Shown here: positions 7,684 to 15,302 of the stretch, piece after piece | Position numbering within the stretch: position 1 is the stretch's first letter | Layout: each line of letters begins with the position of its first letter | Assembly (NCBI GenBank): GCA_028691595.1 | Contig: JAQUZA010000007.1 | Span: 1-24,621 of the forward strand | DNA: 24,621 nucleotides | Origin: Candidatus Rifleibacteriota bacterium | GTDB taxonomy: Bacteria; Muiribacteriota; Ozemobacteria; Ozemobacterales; Ozemobacteraceae | Reading direction: 5' to 3' | Notes under the pieces: generated by a model | Seen by the model: the letters and a program-made list of their open reading frames with translations, nothing else | Told to the model about the DNA's origin: nothing | Database searches by the model: none | Translations under genes and position numbers: made by a program

Positions 7684-7696
7684 AAATATCGTATTT
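7684..7696. promoter_or_regulatory. Proximal candidate enhancer-binding site of the sigma-54 promoter
   Basis: AAATA-TCG-TATTT is a perfect dyad about 95-107 bp upstream of the predicted sigma-54 start site. Its first 11 bp are repeated at 7715-7725, 31 bp further upstream, which is about three helical turns. Sigma-54 activators normally bind paired sites at this distance. Confidence 0.5.
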
Positions 7697-7714
7697 TATC
7701 CGATTTTTTCTATT

Positions 7715-7725
7715 AAATATCGTAT
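7715..7725. promoter_or_regulatory. Distal candidate enhancer-binding site of the sigma-54 promoter
   Basis: AAATATCGTAT repeats the first 11 bp of the site at 7684 on the same face of the helix. The right half of the dyad is degenerate here (TATGG in place of TATTT), so it would be the weaker site. Confidence 0.45.
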
Positions 7726-7754
7726 GGCCGGTTCGTGTTTTATCTGACTAACAA

Positions 7755-8462
7755 TTATTCTTTGGCAGGTGCCTGACGTTTTTTGGGCAGGGGCATGACT
7801 TCCCGGTCGAGTCTGAAGCGCAGAAAACAGATTTTTTTGCCTTCATCGAGGAATCTTTTTTCATAGGCTGTCTGAATCTGTGGCATTGCAAGCTGGAGGG
7901 GTGAATTATAGAGGTCGTCAGTGTCATCGATTATTTCGAGCCCGTTTTCGACAGCAATGGTGCGGGTAAAACTGTAGAGGTTATGGTCGTCTGTTTTGAG
8001 ACAGATGGTTCCGGTGGCGTTGAGAACGTTGACATACCGGTTTAAAAACGCTGGCGAAGTCAGGCGACGGTGCGCCCGGTGTGGGTATGGGTCAGGAAAT
8101 GTGACCCAGATTTCGCTGACCTCGCGGGCAAAAATTTTATTGATCAGCTCGATCTGGCTTCTGACAAAGCAGGCATTACTGATCTTCTCATTCTGGACGG
8201 CAGTGACCCCGAAAAACAGCCGCGAACCCTTGATGTCGACGCCAATAAAATTCTGTGCCGGAAACAACCGCGCCATGCCGATTGTGTATTCGCCCCGCCC
8301 GCAGCCGAGCTCAAGGGTCAGGCGGTTGTCATTACCAAAAAAGTCCTGGGCCCATTTCCCTTTGAGGTGATGGTCTTTGACGAGCAGTTCAAGAGCCGGA
8401 GGCTCAAACAGCCGCGGAAAAGTGGCGTTAGCTTTGAATCTGATAAGTTTTTTCTTGCCCAT
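7755..8462 (-). CDS. trmB: tRNA (guanine-N7-)-methyltransferase
   Basis: 235 residues, the normal length for TrmB, which methylates G46 in the tRNA variable loop using S-adenosylmethionine. SAM-binding motif I is ELGCGRGEY (51-59), followed by IGVDIKGSR at about 73-81. The family signature TFPDPYPHRAHRRL replaces the more usual TFPDPWPKKRH form. The C-terminal YEKRFLDEGKKI matches the conserved end of the family. I chose ATG 8462, beginning MGKKKLIRF, over a TTG at 8513 because the extra 17 residues do not resemble the family. No good ribosome-binding site is seen before either. It is preceded by an NHL-type gene 84 bp upstream and is probably the last protein gene of that group; no terminator follows its stop directly. 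Confidence 0.9.
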   Translation of the reverse strand: MGKKKLIRFKANATFPRLFEPPALELLVKDHHLKGKWAQDFFGNDNRLTLELGCGRGEYTIGMARLFPAQNFIGVDIKGSRLFFGVTAVQNEKISNACFVRSQIELINKIFAREVSEIWVTFPDPYPHRAHRRLTSPAFLNRYVNVLNATGTICLKTDDHNLYSFTRTIAVENGLEIIDDTDDLYNSPLQLAMPQIQTAYEKRFLDEGKKICFLRFRLDREVMPLPKKRQAPAKE

Positions 8463-8546
8463 GACCGCAGAGATTAGCGCAAACGAAGCCGTGGTGCAAG
8501 AAAAATCTGCCAAAGGTCTATGAGGTTGCCAGGGCAGAATTAAGGC

Positions 8547-9539
8547 CTATTTCAGGGTAAGAACCTTGAGGTGGTCAGAAGAAATCGTGACCGAATACAG
8601 GTTGCCGTTGGCATCGAGCCAGTCGGGTCTGGTTAAATCATAGCCCGGGTCGGTATGAGCGGTTTGAAGCTTTCTGACGATTGTTCCATCTTCGGCAATT
8701 GAGACGTAAAACCGGGATGAAGTCGTATCATAAATAGCGTGCAGACGGTTCAACGCATCGTACCCCTGCAGTCCTGCCCAGATAATTGGCTCGTCATCAC
8801 GCAAAAAAGCGAGCGATTGCAGTTTCTTGCCCGGCTTTTCTGCGGTCAGAATCTGCCATATACCTGGAAGCTTCTCGTCGGCTGCTAGAACCGCAACCCG
8901 GCTGCTGCGTGAAACGGCGATTCCGAGGAGGCCATCGAGTATCTGCGAAAATGGTTTGCCATCACGGTTTAATATTATAGTGCGCCGTGAGGCGACATCT
9001 TCGATAAATATATTGCCTTGCTGATCGCTGTGCAGTTGATTGATCTGCAGCCATGAGCCACTGCCTGATGCCGATGAACGAAAAGCTCTGGGGGGGGCAT
9101 TGCGAAGATCGATTTCAAGAATAGCGTTGTTGGCAACATCAGCTACCAGAAGCTTGCCGGGGATGCCTGGCACCAGATCAGCCAAAACCGGGTCGCTGGC
9201 CAGACCGGCCTGCTTAGCTTTTTTTATCAGGTCAATTACCTTTATGGGCCGGCCTTTGGGGGTAAAAGCAGTGATGCGGGCATTCAAGGTATCGCCGGCC
9301 CAGAGATTACCGTTGCGATCAGTTACAAAAGCCATTGGCCCCTGAAATGGCCCGTCAAGAACCCCTCCACCTGGCTCTGACAGCCAGAGTAACTGGGTAA
9401 CATCTTCGCCCCGGGCGATCGACAGCCAGGGGCTGAATTCGGTATTATCAAGCTTTACAAGCTCGGTATCAGCAAACAATGGCAATGCTAGTAATATTAC
9501 AGAAAACAGCAACGCAGTAAGTTTTGTTTGTCTGGTCAT
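8547..9539 (-). CDS. Exported NHL/SMP-30-like beta-propeller protein
   Basis: 330 residues with a signal peptide (hydrophobic 7-21, cleavage near LFA-DTE). The mature part has repeated propeller-blade motifs: FVTDRNGNLWAGDTLNARI followed by TAFTPKGRPIKVI; LLVADVANNAILEIDL; GNIFIEDVASRRTIILNRDG; and a final LDANGNLYSVTI strand. The pattern of Gly-Asn-Leu/Ile strands ending in D-x-x-N/S-x-R/A-I is typical of NHL and SMP-30-like propellers, which serve as binding scaffolds or occasionally enzymes. No metal-binding active-site set of SMP-30 lactonases can be assigned. It follows the NlpC/P60 gene by 15 bp and should be cotranscribed with it. Start is ATG 9539, without a strong Shine-Dalgarno. Specific role unknown. 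Confidence 0.7.
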   Translation of the reverse strand: MTRQTKLTALLFSVILLALPLFADTELVKLDNTEFSPWLSIARGEDVTQLLWLSEPGGGVLDGPFQGPMAFVTDRNGNLWAGDTLNARITAFTPKGRPIKVIDLIKKAKQAGLASDPVLADLVPGIPGKLLVADVANNAILEIDLRNAPPRAFRSSASGSGSWLQINQLHSDQQGNIFIEDVASRRTIILNRDGKPFSQILDGLLGIAVSRSSRVAVLAADEKLPGIWQILTAEKPGKKLQSLAFLRDDEPIIWAGLQGYDALNRLHAIYDTTSSRFYVSIAEDGTIVRKLQTAHTDPGYDLTRPDWLDANGNLYSVTISSDHLKVLTLK

Positions 9540-9554
9540 GATCTGGGGCTGGTT

Positions 9555-10574
9555 TTATGAGCCTGAAAGTTTGTTGAGCATGGTGTCCATGTTTTTAATG
9601 CGATAAACACCGGCCCAGCGCGATTTGTAGCGCGAAGGCAGAACTTCGATGCGCACGCCCGAATAGCCAACCTTACCGGCAATGCGTGTGCCGCTCTGCA
9701 CGCGGGTTGGTGTTGAATGGGCGATGATCGGCTGACCCGATGAGGTATAGCCCATGAACAGACCAACATGGCCGATGCCGCTGCTGCCCGGGTTCATCAC
9801 GAATACGTCGCCCGGTTTAATAGAATCGCGCGGATTCGGCGGTGGGAAGGTTGAGGTAACCTTGTTGGTATACTGGTTTTTGTAAATCTGGCTTGACGGA
9901 TACCAGCTGTTGGCAGGAAAAACCGGAGGGATACCCGAAGCTGCCGCCATCTTCTGGATAAATTGGCCGACAAAACCAGAACAGTCTGACTTCTCGCTGT
10001 AACCTGAATTCCTGGTGTGAGCGGCACCAAAGACATAAGCCTTGTTGCTTGAACAGAATTTTTCGACGATGTCAAAGACTGCCCCGAAACGCTTGCTGTC
10101 ATAGCCAAATCTCGATGGGTCAAGAGAGCCGTCTGGAACACCGGCTGTTGGGTTGGTGCCTGAATTGCTGGTACCGGCAGAACTTACTCTTTCCTGGCCT
10201 ATTTCAACGTAATTGCTATGTACGTAGGCATAACCACCGTTGTAGTGAATTTTCAGCCAGTCGCCTTCGCGTGCAACTATTTTCAGCTTATCGCCGTCAT
10301 ACAGCTTGCCGATGATTTTGCCCCAGGGAGAGGTGCGAACGTTCAGTCGGGTGTTAACATTGACGTAGCCGATTGTTTCGGTTTTAAACTCGGTTGAACC
10401 CGCTGCCACCGACGCTGATGAGCCGGCTGCCGAGCCTTTTACCGCTGCGCTTGTGGGGATATTTACCTTTTCAATATTGAAAGGATTGCTGCTGTCGGCA
10501 TCGATCCCCATTCCGGCAACTGACAGAGGACATAAAAAGGCTATGAGAATCAGGCTCAAGATCGTCTTTTTCAT
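9555..10574 (-). CDS. SH3b-NlpC/P60 family cell-wall endopeptidase
   Basis: 339 residues from ATG 10574. A longer frame from 10625 is rejected because the signal peptide MKKTILSLILIAFLCPLSVA starts at 10574, preceded by a GGGGG tract. A Ser/Ala-rich linker (40-62) leads to a bacterial SH3 domain (about 70-123: RLNVRTSPWGKIIGKL, GDWLKIHY, GGYAYVHSNYV), expected to bind peptidoglycan peptides. The NlpC/P60 cysteine peptidase domain follows (about 160-335). Its catalytic residues are Cys198 in SDCSGF, His269 in GHVGLF and His286 in IIAHST, the usual C-H-H triad. It would cut stem peptides during wall remodelling. A perfect TATAAT lies at 10630-10625. Confidence 0.88.
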   Translation of the reverse strand: MKKTILSLILIAFLCPLSVAGMGIDADSSNPFNIEKVNIPTSAAVKGSAAGSSASVAAGSTEFKTETIGYVNVNTRLNVRTSPWGKIIGKLYDGDKLKIVAREGDWLKIHYNGGYAYVHSNYVEIGQERVSSAGTSNSGTNPTAGVPDGSLDPSRFGYDSKRFGAVFDIVEKFCSSNKAYVFGAAHTRNSGYSEKSDCSGFVGQFIQKMAAASGIPPVFPANSWYPSSQIYKNQYTNKVTSTFPPPNPRDSIKPGDVFVMNPGSSGIGHVGLFMGYTSSGQPIIAHSTPTRVQSGTRIAGKVGYSGVRIEVLPSRYKSRWAGVYRIKNMDTMLNKLSGS

Positions 10575-10624
10575 ATTAACCCCCGGGTACATAACTTCAA
10601 CCGAGAAAAGATACTTCAATACCA

Positions 10625-10630
10625 ATTATA
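10625..10630 (-). promoter_or_regulatory. Possible -10 element for the NlpC/P60 gene
   Basis: On the - strand a perfect TATAAT (10630-10625) lies 51 bp before the NlpC/P60 start codon, in the 102-bp gap after the last phosphatase gene. The -35 region (around AAACTT) is poor. No terminator hairpin follows the phosphatase stop at 10677, so read-through from the hydrogenase operon is also possible. Confidence 0.4.
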
Positions 10631-10676
10631 CCGGTTAATCATAACAGAAGTTTTTGTTTTCCGGGAGTGGCAGGGC

Positions 10677-11822
10677 TTAAACTTTTTTGATGTCGATGAG
10701 GCGGCCTTCGCTGGTGAGTTTTTCGGCAAGCAGTTCGACTATTTTTATGCGGGGAATTATGCCCTGTTGGCGGAAAGCGATATCAGTATGGCCGATATTC
10801 AGGGTCATGCCGACCATGAAATTGATGCGATCGGCATCGATTATGGCATCGAAAAGGCGTGTTACCGCCGAATCAGGATCTAAAAAATTCGGGTCGGCAT
10901 CGAGAATGTTATATAGCTGGTTGAGGGTTACAGCCCCTTCGGTGACCAGATCTATGCCTTTGATACTGTAACCCGGAGGCGAGATCATGCTGGTATCTTC
11001 TGCGTTAATAGTCATTTCTACACCCAGGTGGCGGGCGACTATCTGAGCTGTAGTTGCTCCACAGACAATTTTAAGGCCGGGCAGAGCCAGAAAGCATGAG
11101 ATTATTTTCTGGTCATCGACAGGTGATGAGGGTGGTCCGGTTAAAATGTTCGCGACTTTTCCGGGGCGGCAGAAAACACTCAAAACAGTGCAATCGTCAC
11201 CGCATGGGTGACCCCATAAATCGATGGCATGTCGATGGATTTTCTGATGAATTTTTTTTCTTTCACCTGCTGCGAGTTTGTCGTTTACAAATCGGCATAT
11301 TTCAACAGGATTCCAGCCTTGTCTGGTTTTACCGCCGATTCCGGCAAGGGTTATGCCATCAGAAAAAAGCACCAGGCCTTCTCCAGACTCAAGAAAAAGG
11401 TTGCTTTCGCTTATAACTTCGCGTTCAAGGGTAAAATTGCGGCGTTGCAGAACCGAGGCAGAATGGCGACCCACAAAAATGGCCTCGGGCATTTCGTAGC
11501 TTAGAATTGTTGCTTCGCCATTATTCAAAATTCTGACAATAGTGAACACTGAGTAAGGCATATCACTGCCTCTCGATTCGTGCATGGTTTTAACCAGCGA
11601 AGAAAAGGCTTTGCGCAAAGAAAACCCCGATTCAAGTAGCTTTTCGAGTCTTGAACAGGCCATATTTGCATAAATATTGGCTTTGATCCCTGAACCGATG
11701 CCATCGACGAGCAAAACAACCGTGGCTTCAGGGGTGCGAAACGACCTGACTGCGTCACCGCAGATGCCACTATCTTTTTTGGCAGTCTGAGCTATATCTA
11801 TTTCGACGTGAAGATATCCCAT
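10677..11822 (-). CDS. SpoIIE-type PP2C phosphatase with conserved C-terminal domain (paralogue 2)
   Basis: 381 residues. The N-terminal 220 residues are a SpoIIE-like PP2C domain with its metal-binding aspartates visible: Asp40 in LLVDGIGSG, Asp155 in LVLFSDGI, and Asp209/Asp210 in CGDDCTVLS. Such enzymes dephosphorylate Ser/Thr on anti-sigma antagonists or similar targets. Residues 220-381 form a second domain shared with the paralogue at 15303-16502, including NILTGPPSSPVDD, KIVCGATTAQIVARHLG and GIDLVTEGAVTL; I know no function for it. There is no membrane segment or sensor domain, so input probably comes from a partner. The start overlaps the upstream HydS-like gene by 25 bp, implying coupled translation. 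This is the last gene of the seven-gene operon. Confidence 0.85.
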   Translation of the reverse strand: MGYLHVEIDIAQTAKKDSGICGDAVRSFRTPEATVVLLVDGIGSGIKANIYANMACSRLEKLLESGFSLRKAFSSLVKTMHESRGSDMPYSVFTIVRILNNGEATILSYEMPEAIFVGRHSASVLQRRNFTLEREVISESNLFLESGEGLVLFSDGITLAGIGGKTRQGWNPVEICRFVNDKLAAGERKKIHQKIHRHAIDLWGHPCGDDCTVLSVFCRPGKVANILTGPPSSPVDDQKIISCFLALPGLKIVCGATTAQIVARHLGVEMTINAEDTSMISPPGYSIKGIDLVTEGAVTLNQLYNILDADPNFLDPDSAVTRLFDAIIDADRINFMVGMTLNIGHTDIAFRQQGIIPRIKIVELLAEKLTSEGRLIDIKKV

Positions 11823-13570
11823 TCCGGGCCCTTTCTGCGATTTTTGTCTTCGCTTTCGTCCTCTGTGAGTTTAAGCAGATTTTCAATGAGACTTTCACCC
11901 TGAGCAGTGCTTTCACCGAGGTATTTTGCCATCTGCTGCGCCATGCTTACCTGGTGTTCGAGCATTTCGCGAGCCTGCTGCACCGTTTTTGACCTTATTC
12001 TTGCAAGCTCTGCAATACTCTGTCTGCTGCCGGTAATGTTGACAAAAATTCCCACCAGCTGGTTCTCGACTTCGAGTTGATAAATTATCTGATGAGCGAT
12101 CAGATTGTAGCGTGAGTATTTAACCGTCTGCTCGATGAGATTTTCGCTGCCGGTCAGCACTTTTTCAAAAGCCTCGGGGTCGATCAGGTAAGAGATGTGC
12201 TTGCCAAGAACCGCTTCAGAGCAAAGAAACATTTTTCTGAAAGCCGGGTTCATACTGATAATGGCCAGTTTATCGTCAAGCATGACGATACCATTGGGGC
12301 TGGTTTCGATGATCCGGTCTGTACGCTGCTCGGCAAGCCGACGCATATAGGGAATACACATGTCAATCTCGGCAAAGCCTTTTATTACAGCTATGGCTTT
12401 ATCGCGGCAGGAATTGTAACCACAGGCTCCGCAGTTCAGTTCATCGGCTTTGCTCGTTTTGCCGGTTGCAGCGAGAACTCTGTTTATCTCTTCTTCGCTG
12501 ACCGGGGTTTCTTTTGCATCGATCGTTTCGGGTGAATAAACAGCGTTAACAGCCGTATCGGTTGAGGAAAGTGCCTGCGCAAGCCCCTTGTGGGTTTCAG
12601 CGTAGTCGATTATTTCGTGTCTGTTTTTGAAAAGGTTGTAATTTTCAGGTGCGCCAGGGCCATTAGCACAGCCTTGCGAGCAGAACAGCGGTTCAATAAA
12701 AAGCCTGGCGCGTGTTGATTTAACAGTGGCGAGAATTTTTCGAAATTCGTCATGACCGCTGATTGCAACTATGTCTGCGGCCAGACTGTCTGAGCCAATT
12801 TCTGCCGTGCGGGTCAATCCCCCCGGTAGTGGAAAAAACCTTGCCTGGCCAGCCGGCTGATCGTCAAAATGACTTTCTTCAAGGCGGTCGAGTCTAATGT
12901 TTTCGCGTTCGAACCATTCTTCAAGCTCTTTGAAGGTGAGGGCGCAATCAACCTTCTGAGGGCCGCTGCTGGTATCGGCTTCCTGCTTTTTTGCAATACA
13001 CGGCCCTATGAATACAACTTTTGCCCCTTCGCCCAGCTTGTTTCTGATAATTGCAGCATGTGCAAGCATGGGTGAGGCAACCGGAAGCAGGTTTTCGGTC
13101 AGTTCAGAAACATACTTTCTGATATAGCTGACGGCGGCGGGGCAGGCAGTGCATATTGAACTTTTGTCTGAGAATTTATTTTTAAGGCTGGCCATGGCAA
13201 CCGGATAGGCACCGACTGATGTCTCGGCGATGTGTGAAAAACCAAGTTTTCGCAGGGCCGAAGGCAGACGTAGCCTTTCTGATTCGGTGAAAAATGCCGC
13301 GAAGGAGGGGGCAAGACTAACAGCTACCGGAGACTCCTCTTTGAGCAGTCTTACAGCCTTCTCGATGTCGTTGCGATATTGTTTGGCACCCTGAGGACAC
13401 TCTTTTATACAGGTGCCGCAGGCGATACATCTTTCGGGGTCAACGCTTGCCTGGCCGTTGATCATGCGAATTGCCTTGACCGGGCACTGACGCAGACAGC
13501 GGTAACAGTCGCGGCATTGAGCTTTGTTGGTGAAGACAACCGGGCTGATATTGTTTGCTGTTGTTTCCAT
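11798..13570 (-). CDS. Sensory-type [FeFe]-hydrogenase with PAS domain (HydS-like, paralogue 2)
   Basis: 590 residues. N-terminal [4Fe-4S] clusters use Cys19/22/25/29 and Cys48/51/54/58. The H-domain follows, with motifs TACPA (ligand Cys143), GPCIAKK (Cys191) and LFCSQGCANGPG (Cys297 and Cys301), so all four H-cluster ligands are present. Ala142 occupies the position of the proton-relay Cys found in catalytic enzymes (SCCP). A further [4Fe-4S] motif, CGACGYNSC...C (Cys380/383/388/405), leads to a PAS domain (about 415-520) and a coiled-coil-like helix at the end. This order matches the group C, putatively hydrogen-sensing hydrogenases such as Thermotoga HydS. Its ATG shares one base with the upstream stop (TAATG), and the gene overlaps the downstream phosphatase by 25 bp. 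Sensing rather than turnover is inferred. Confidence 0.88.
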   Translation of the reverse strand: METTANNISPVVFTNKAQCRDCYRCLRQCPVKAIRMINGQASVDPERCIACGTCIKECPQGAKQYRNDIEKAVRLLKEESPVAVSLAPSFAAFFTESERLRLPSALRKLGFSHIAETSVGAYPVAMASLKNKFSDKSSICTACPAAVSYIRKYVSELTENLLPVASPMLAHAAIIRNKLGEGAKVVFIGPCIAKKQEADTSSGPQKVDCALTFKELEEWFERENIRLDRLEESHFDDQPAGQARFFPLPGGLTRTAEIGSDSLAADIVAISGHDEFRKILATVKSTRARLFIEPLFCSQGCANGPGAPENYNLFKNRHEIIDYAETHKGLAQALSSTDTAVNAVYSPETIDAKETPVSEEEINRVLAATGKTSKADELNCGACGYNSCRDKAIAVIKGFAEIDMCIPYMRRLAEQRTDRIIETSPNGIVMLDDKLAIISMNPAFRKMFLCSEAVLGKHISYLIDPEAFEKVLTGSENLIEQTVKYSRYNLIAHQIIYQLEVENQLVGIFVNITGSRQSIAELARIRSKTVQQAREMLEHQVSMAQQMAKYLGESTAQGESLIENLLKLTEDESEDKNRRKGPEWDIFTSK

Positions 13571-15018
13571 TATTGCTGATCCTTTAGCATTTTTTCCAGG
13601 AAGCGTCTTGCCACAACCGGGTTACTGATAACTCCGGGCCCGTGCATGCAGCCACCTTCACAGGTCATTACTTCAATAAAAGTCGTGTTTTTAATTATTT
13701 TATCGAGTGATTTCAACGTTGCGAAGGCTTTCTTATCAAGACCATTGAAGAGTTTCTCTTCTGCTTTAACACCCTTTTCAGCCGCAGCGGTGATTACTGC
13801 AGCGGCAACTCCGCCTGCGATGGCGAATCTGCGCCCGGTTGAACTGGCAGCCTGATCGGGTGAGGATGTCTCACATTCCATGACATCGATATTGGCGGCG
13901 ACAAGTATCGAACCAAGTTCTTCAAAGGTCAGAACATTTTCGACGTTTCTGCTGGCACGTGCTTCTGCCCGCTTGGCAACACACGGGCCGATAAACACGC
14001 GCCTGGCTCCAGGCCATTGCTGACCGACCCAGTCGCCGGTAAGCTGCATCGGGCTGGGAGTATCTGAAACCATCGGCTTTATGCCGGCAATGTGTTTATT
14101 AACAGCCTCAACATAGGCCGGGCAACACGAAGAAGTCATGCAGGTGCTGCCGTGTTCGACCCGTTCAACAAACTCGCCTGCTTCTCTGGCAGCGGTAAGG
14201 TCGGCACCATAAGCTACCTCGACCACATGATCGAAGCCGAGTTTTTTGAGAGCGGTTACCACCTTGCCAAGATCAGTGTTGAACTGGCCGACAATCGCTG
14301 GAGCAACCATAGCTACCGTAGTTTTTGCTGGGTTAAGAACCGCTCTGAGAATATCGAACATCTCTGAGCGCTCCATGATTGCGCCAAAAGGGCAGGCCTG
14401 CAGACAACGACCACAGTGAATGCACTTTGTTTCGTCAATTTTTTCTTTGCCACGCTCATCCTGGGTAATGGCATTGACCGGGCAAGCTTCTTCGCAGGGT
14501 ATTGGCTGAAAAATGATTGAATGGTAGGGGCAGGCCTTGGCACAAATTCCGCAACTTATGCAAATTTTCTCGTCGATAACTGCCCGGCCGTTCTCGATGT
14601 GAATGGCCTGTTTGGGGCAATTCATGATGCATTGTCTGGCAACACAGCCACGGCAGGCATTGGTAACCCGGTAGTTGGCTCGCACACACGCGCTGCAGGC
14701 TTCGTCAATCACCGTAAGAATCTGGTCGCCAAACCGGCTGTCACCCTTTTGTTCAGCTTCAGTAACGTAACTTGCCAGGCTGCGTATCTCGTCTTCGGTC
14801 GTTTCATTTTCGATGGCAAAGCCAAGCAGCGCTTTTAGACGGTAGCGCAATACGGCCCGATCATGATGAATGCAGCAGCGAACCGATTGTGACTCGCGGG
14901 GAGCCTGTTGTAACGGAATATGATCTATCTGGGTGCCGAGCGTGCCGGCAAACATCATTCTTGCCAGTCTGACCATCAGCTGGCGTTTTATTATTGCGGC
15001 ATTGTTTATGAATGTCAT
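13570..15018 (-). CDS. [FeFe]-hydrogenase, group-B-like, with catalytic proton-relay cysteine
   Basis: 482 residues from ATG 15018, preceded by AAGGAA seven nt upstream; a longer frame from 15075 is not supported. The N-terminal region (HHDRAVLRYRLKALLGF at 51-67) and the Cys-rich segment CSACVRANYRVTNACRGC (108-125) resemble group B hydrogenases. Several [4Fe-4S] motifs follow (Cys130/134, Cys153/156/159/163, Cys175/179, Cys199/202/205/209). The H-cluster motifs are TSSCCPAY (relay Cys298, ligand Cys299), GPCVAKRAE (Cys346) and VMTCEGGCMHGPG (Cys453/457). All catalytic cysteines are present, so reversible hydrogen oxidation or evolution is plausible. It is flanked by a thioredoxin-like [2Fe-2S] gene and a HydS-like gene. 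No NuoF-like flavoprotein partner or maturase is in the window. Physiological electron carrier unknown. Confidence 0.88.
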   Translation of the reverse strand: MTFINNAAIIKRQLMVRLARMMFAGTLGTQIDHIPLQQAPRESQSVRCCIHHDRAVLRYRLKALLGFAIENETTEDEIRSLASYVTEAEQKGDSRFGDQILTVIDEACSACVRANYRVTNACRGCVARQCIMNCPKQAIHIENGRAVIDEKICISCGICAKACPYHSIIFQPIPCEEACPVNAITQDERGKEKIDETKCIHCGRCLQACPFGAIMERSEMFDILRAVLNPAKTTVAMVAPAIVGQFNTDLGKVVTALKKLGFDHVVEVAYGADLTAAREAGEFVERVEHGSTCMTSSCCPAYVEAVNKHIAGIKPMVSDTPSPMQLTGDWVGQQWPGARRVFIGPCVAKRAEARASRNVENVLTFEELGSILVAANIDVMECETSSPDQAASSTGRRFAIAGGVAAAVITAAAEKGVKAEEKLFNGLDKKAFATLKSLDKIIKNTTFIEVMTCEGGCMHGPGVISNPVVARRFLEKMLKDQQ

Positions 15019-15040
15019 AACGAGTTTCCTTTGCTGCTGA

Positions 15041-15289
15041 TCAATGCTTGCGAAGATAATCAACGATTCTGGCAATTGAAGCAGATTCCATCAGATAGTC
15101 GTTGATTCTGACAAACGGAGGCTGCCCATTACTGCTGTCACGGCATGCTTGCAGGCAGTTTGAGCCGACTATTTCAACCTGATCTCTGAACTCGGCAGGA
15201 ATTAAATCTTCGAGCATCATCAGCTGGGCTCCGCCCATCACATAGCATGCTGTTCCTGAACAGATGGTGATTTTGAACTTTTTGCTCAT
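15041..15289 (-). CDS. Thioredoxin-like [2Fe-2S] ferredoxin (82 residues)
   Basis: 82 residues from ATG 15289, chosen because GGAG lies seven nt upstream and the fold starts at once; longer frames up to 15445 run into the preceding gene. It has the cluster-binding pattern of thioredoxin-like [2Fe-2S] proteins and NuoE C-termini: Cys10-x4-Cys15 (CSGTAC) and Cys45-x3-Cys49 (CLQAC). The ending VRINDYLMESASIARIVDYLRKH is typical of this family. It is expected to shuttle electrons to or from the adjacent hydrogenases. The gene sits 13 bp after the first phosphatase and 22 bp before the catalytic hydrogenase, and so opens the second module of the operon. Confidence 0.85.
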   Translation of the reverse strand: MSKKFKITICSGTACYVMGGAQLMMLEDLIPAEFRDQVEIVGSNCLQACRDSSNGQPPFVRINDYLMESASIARIVDYLRKH

Positions 15290-15302
15290 TTTTTGACTCC
15301 GT

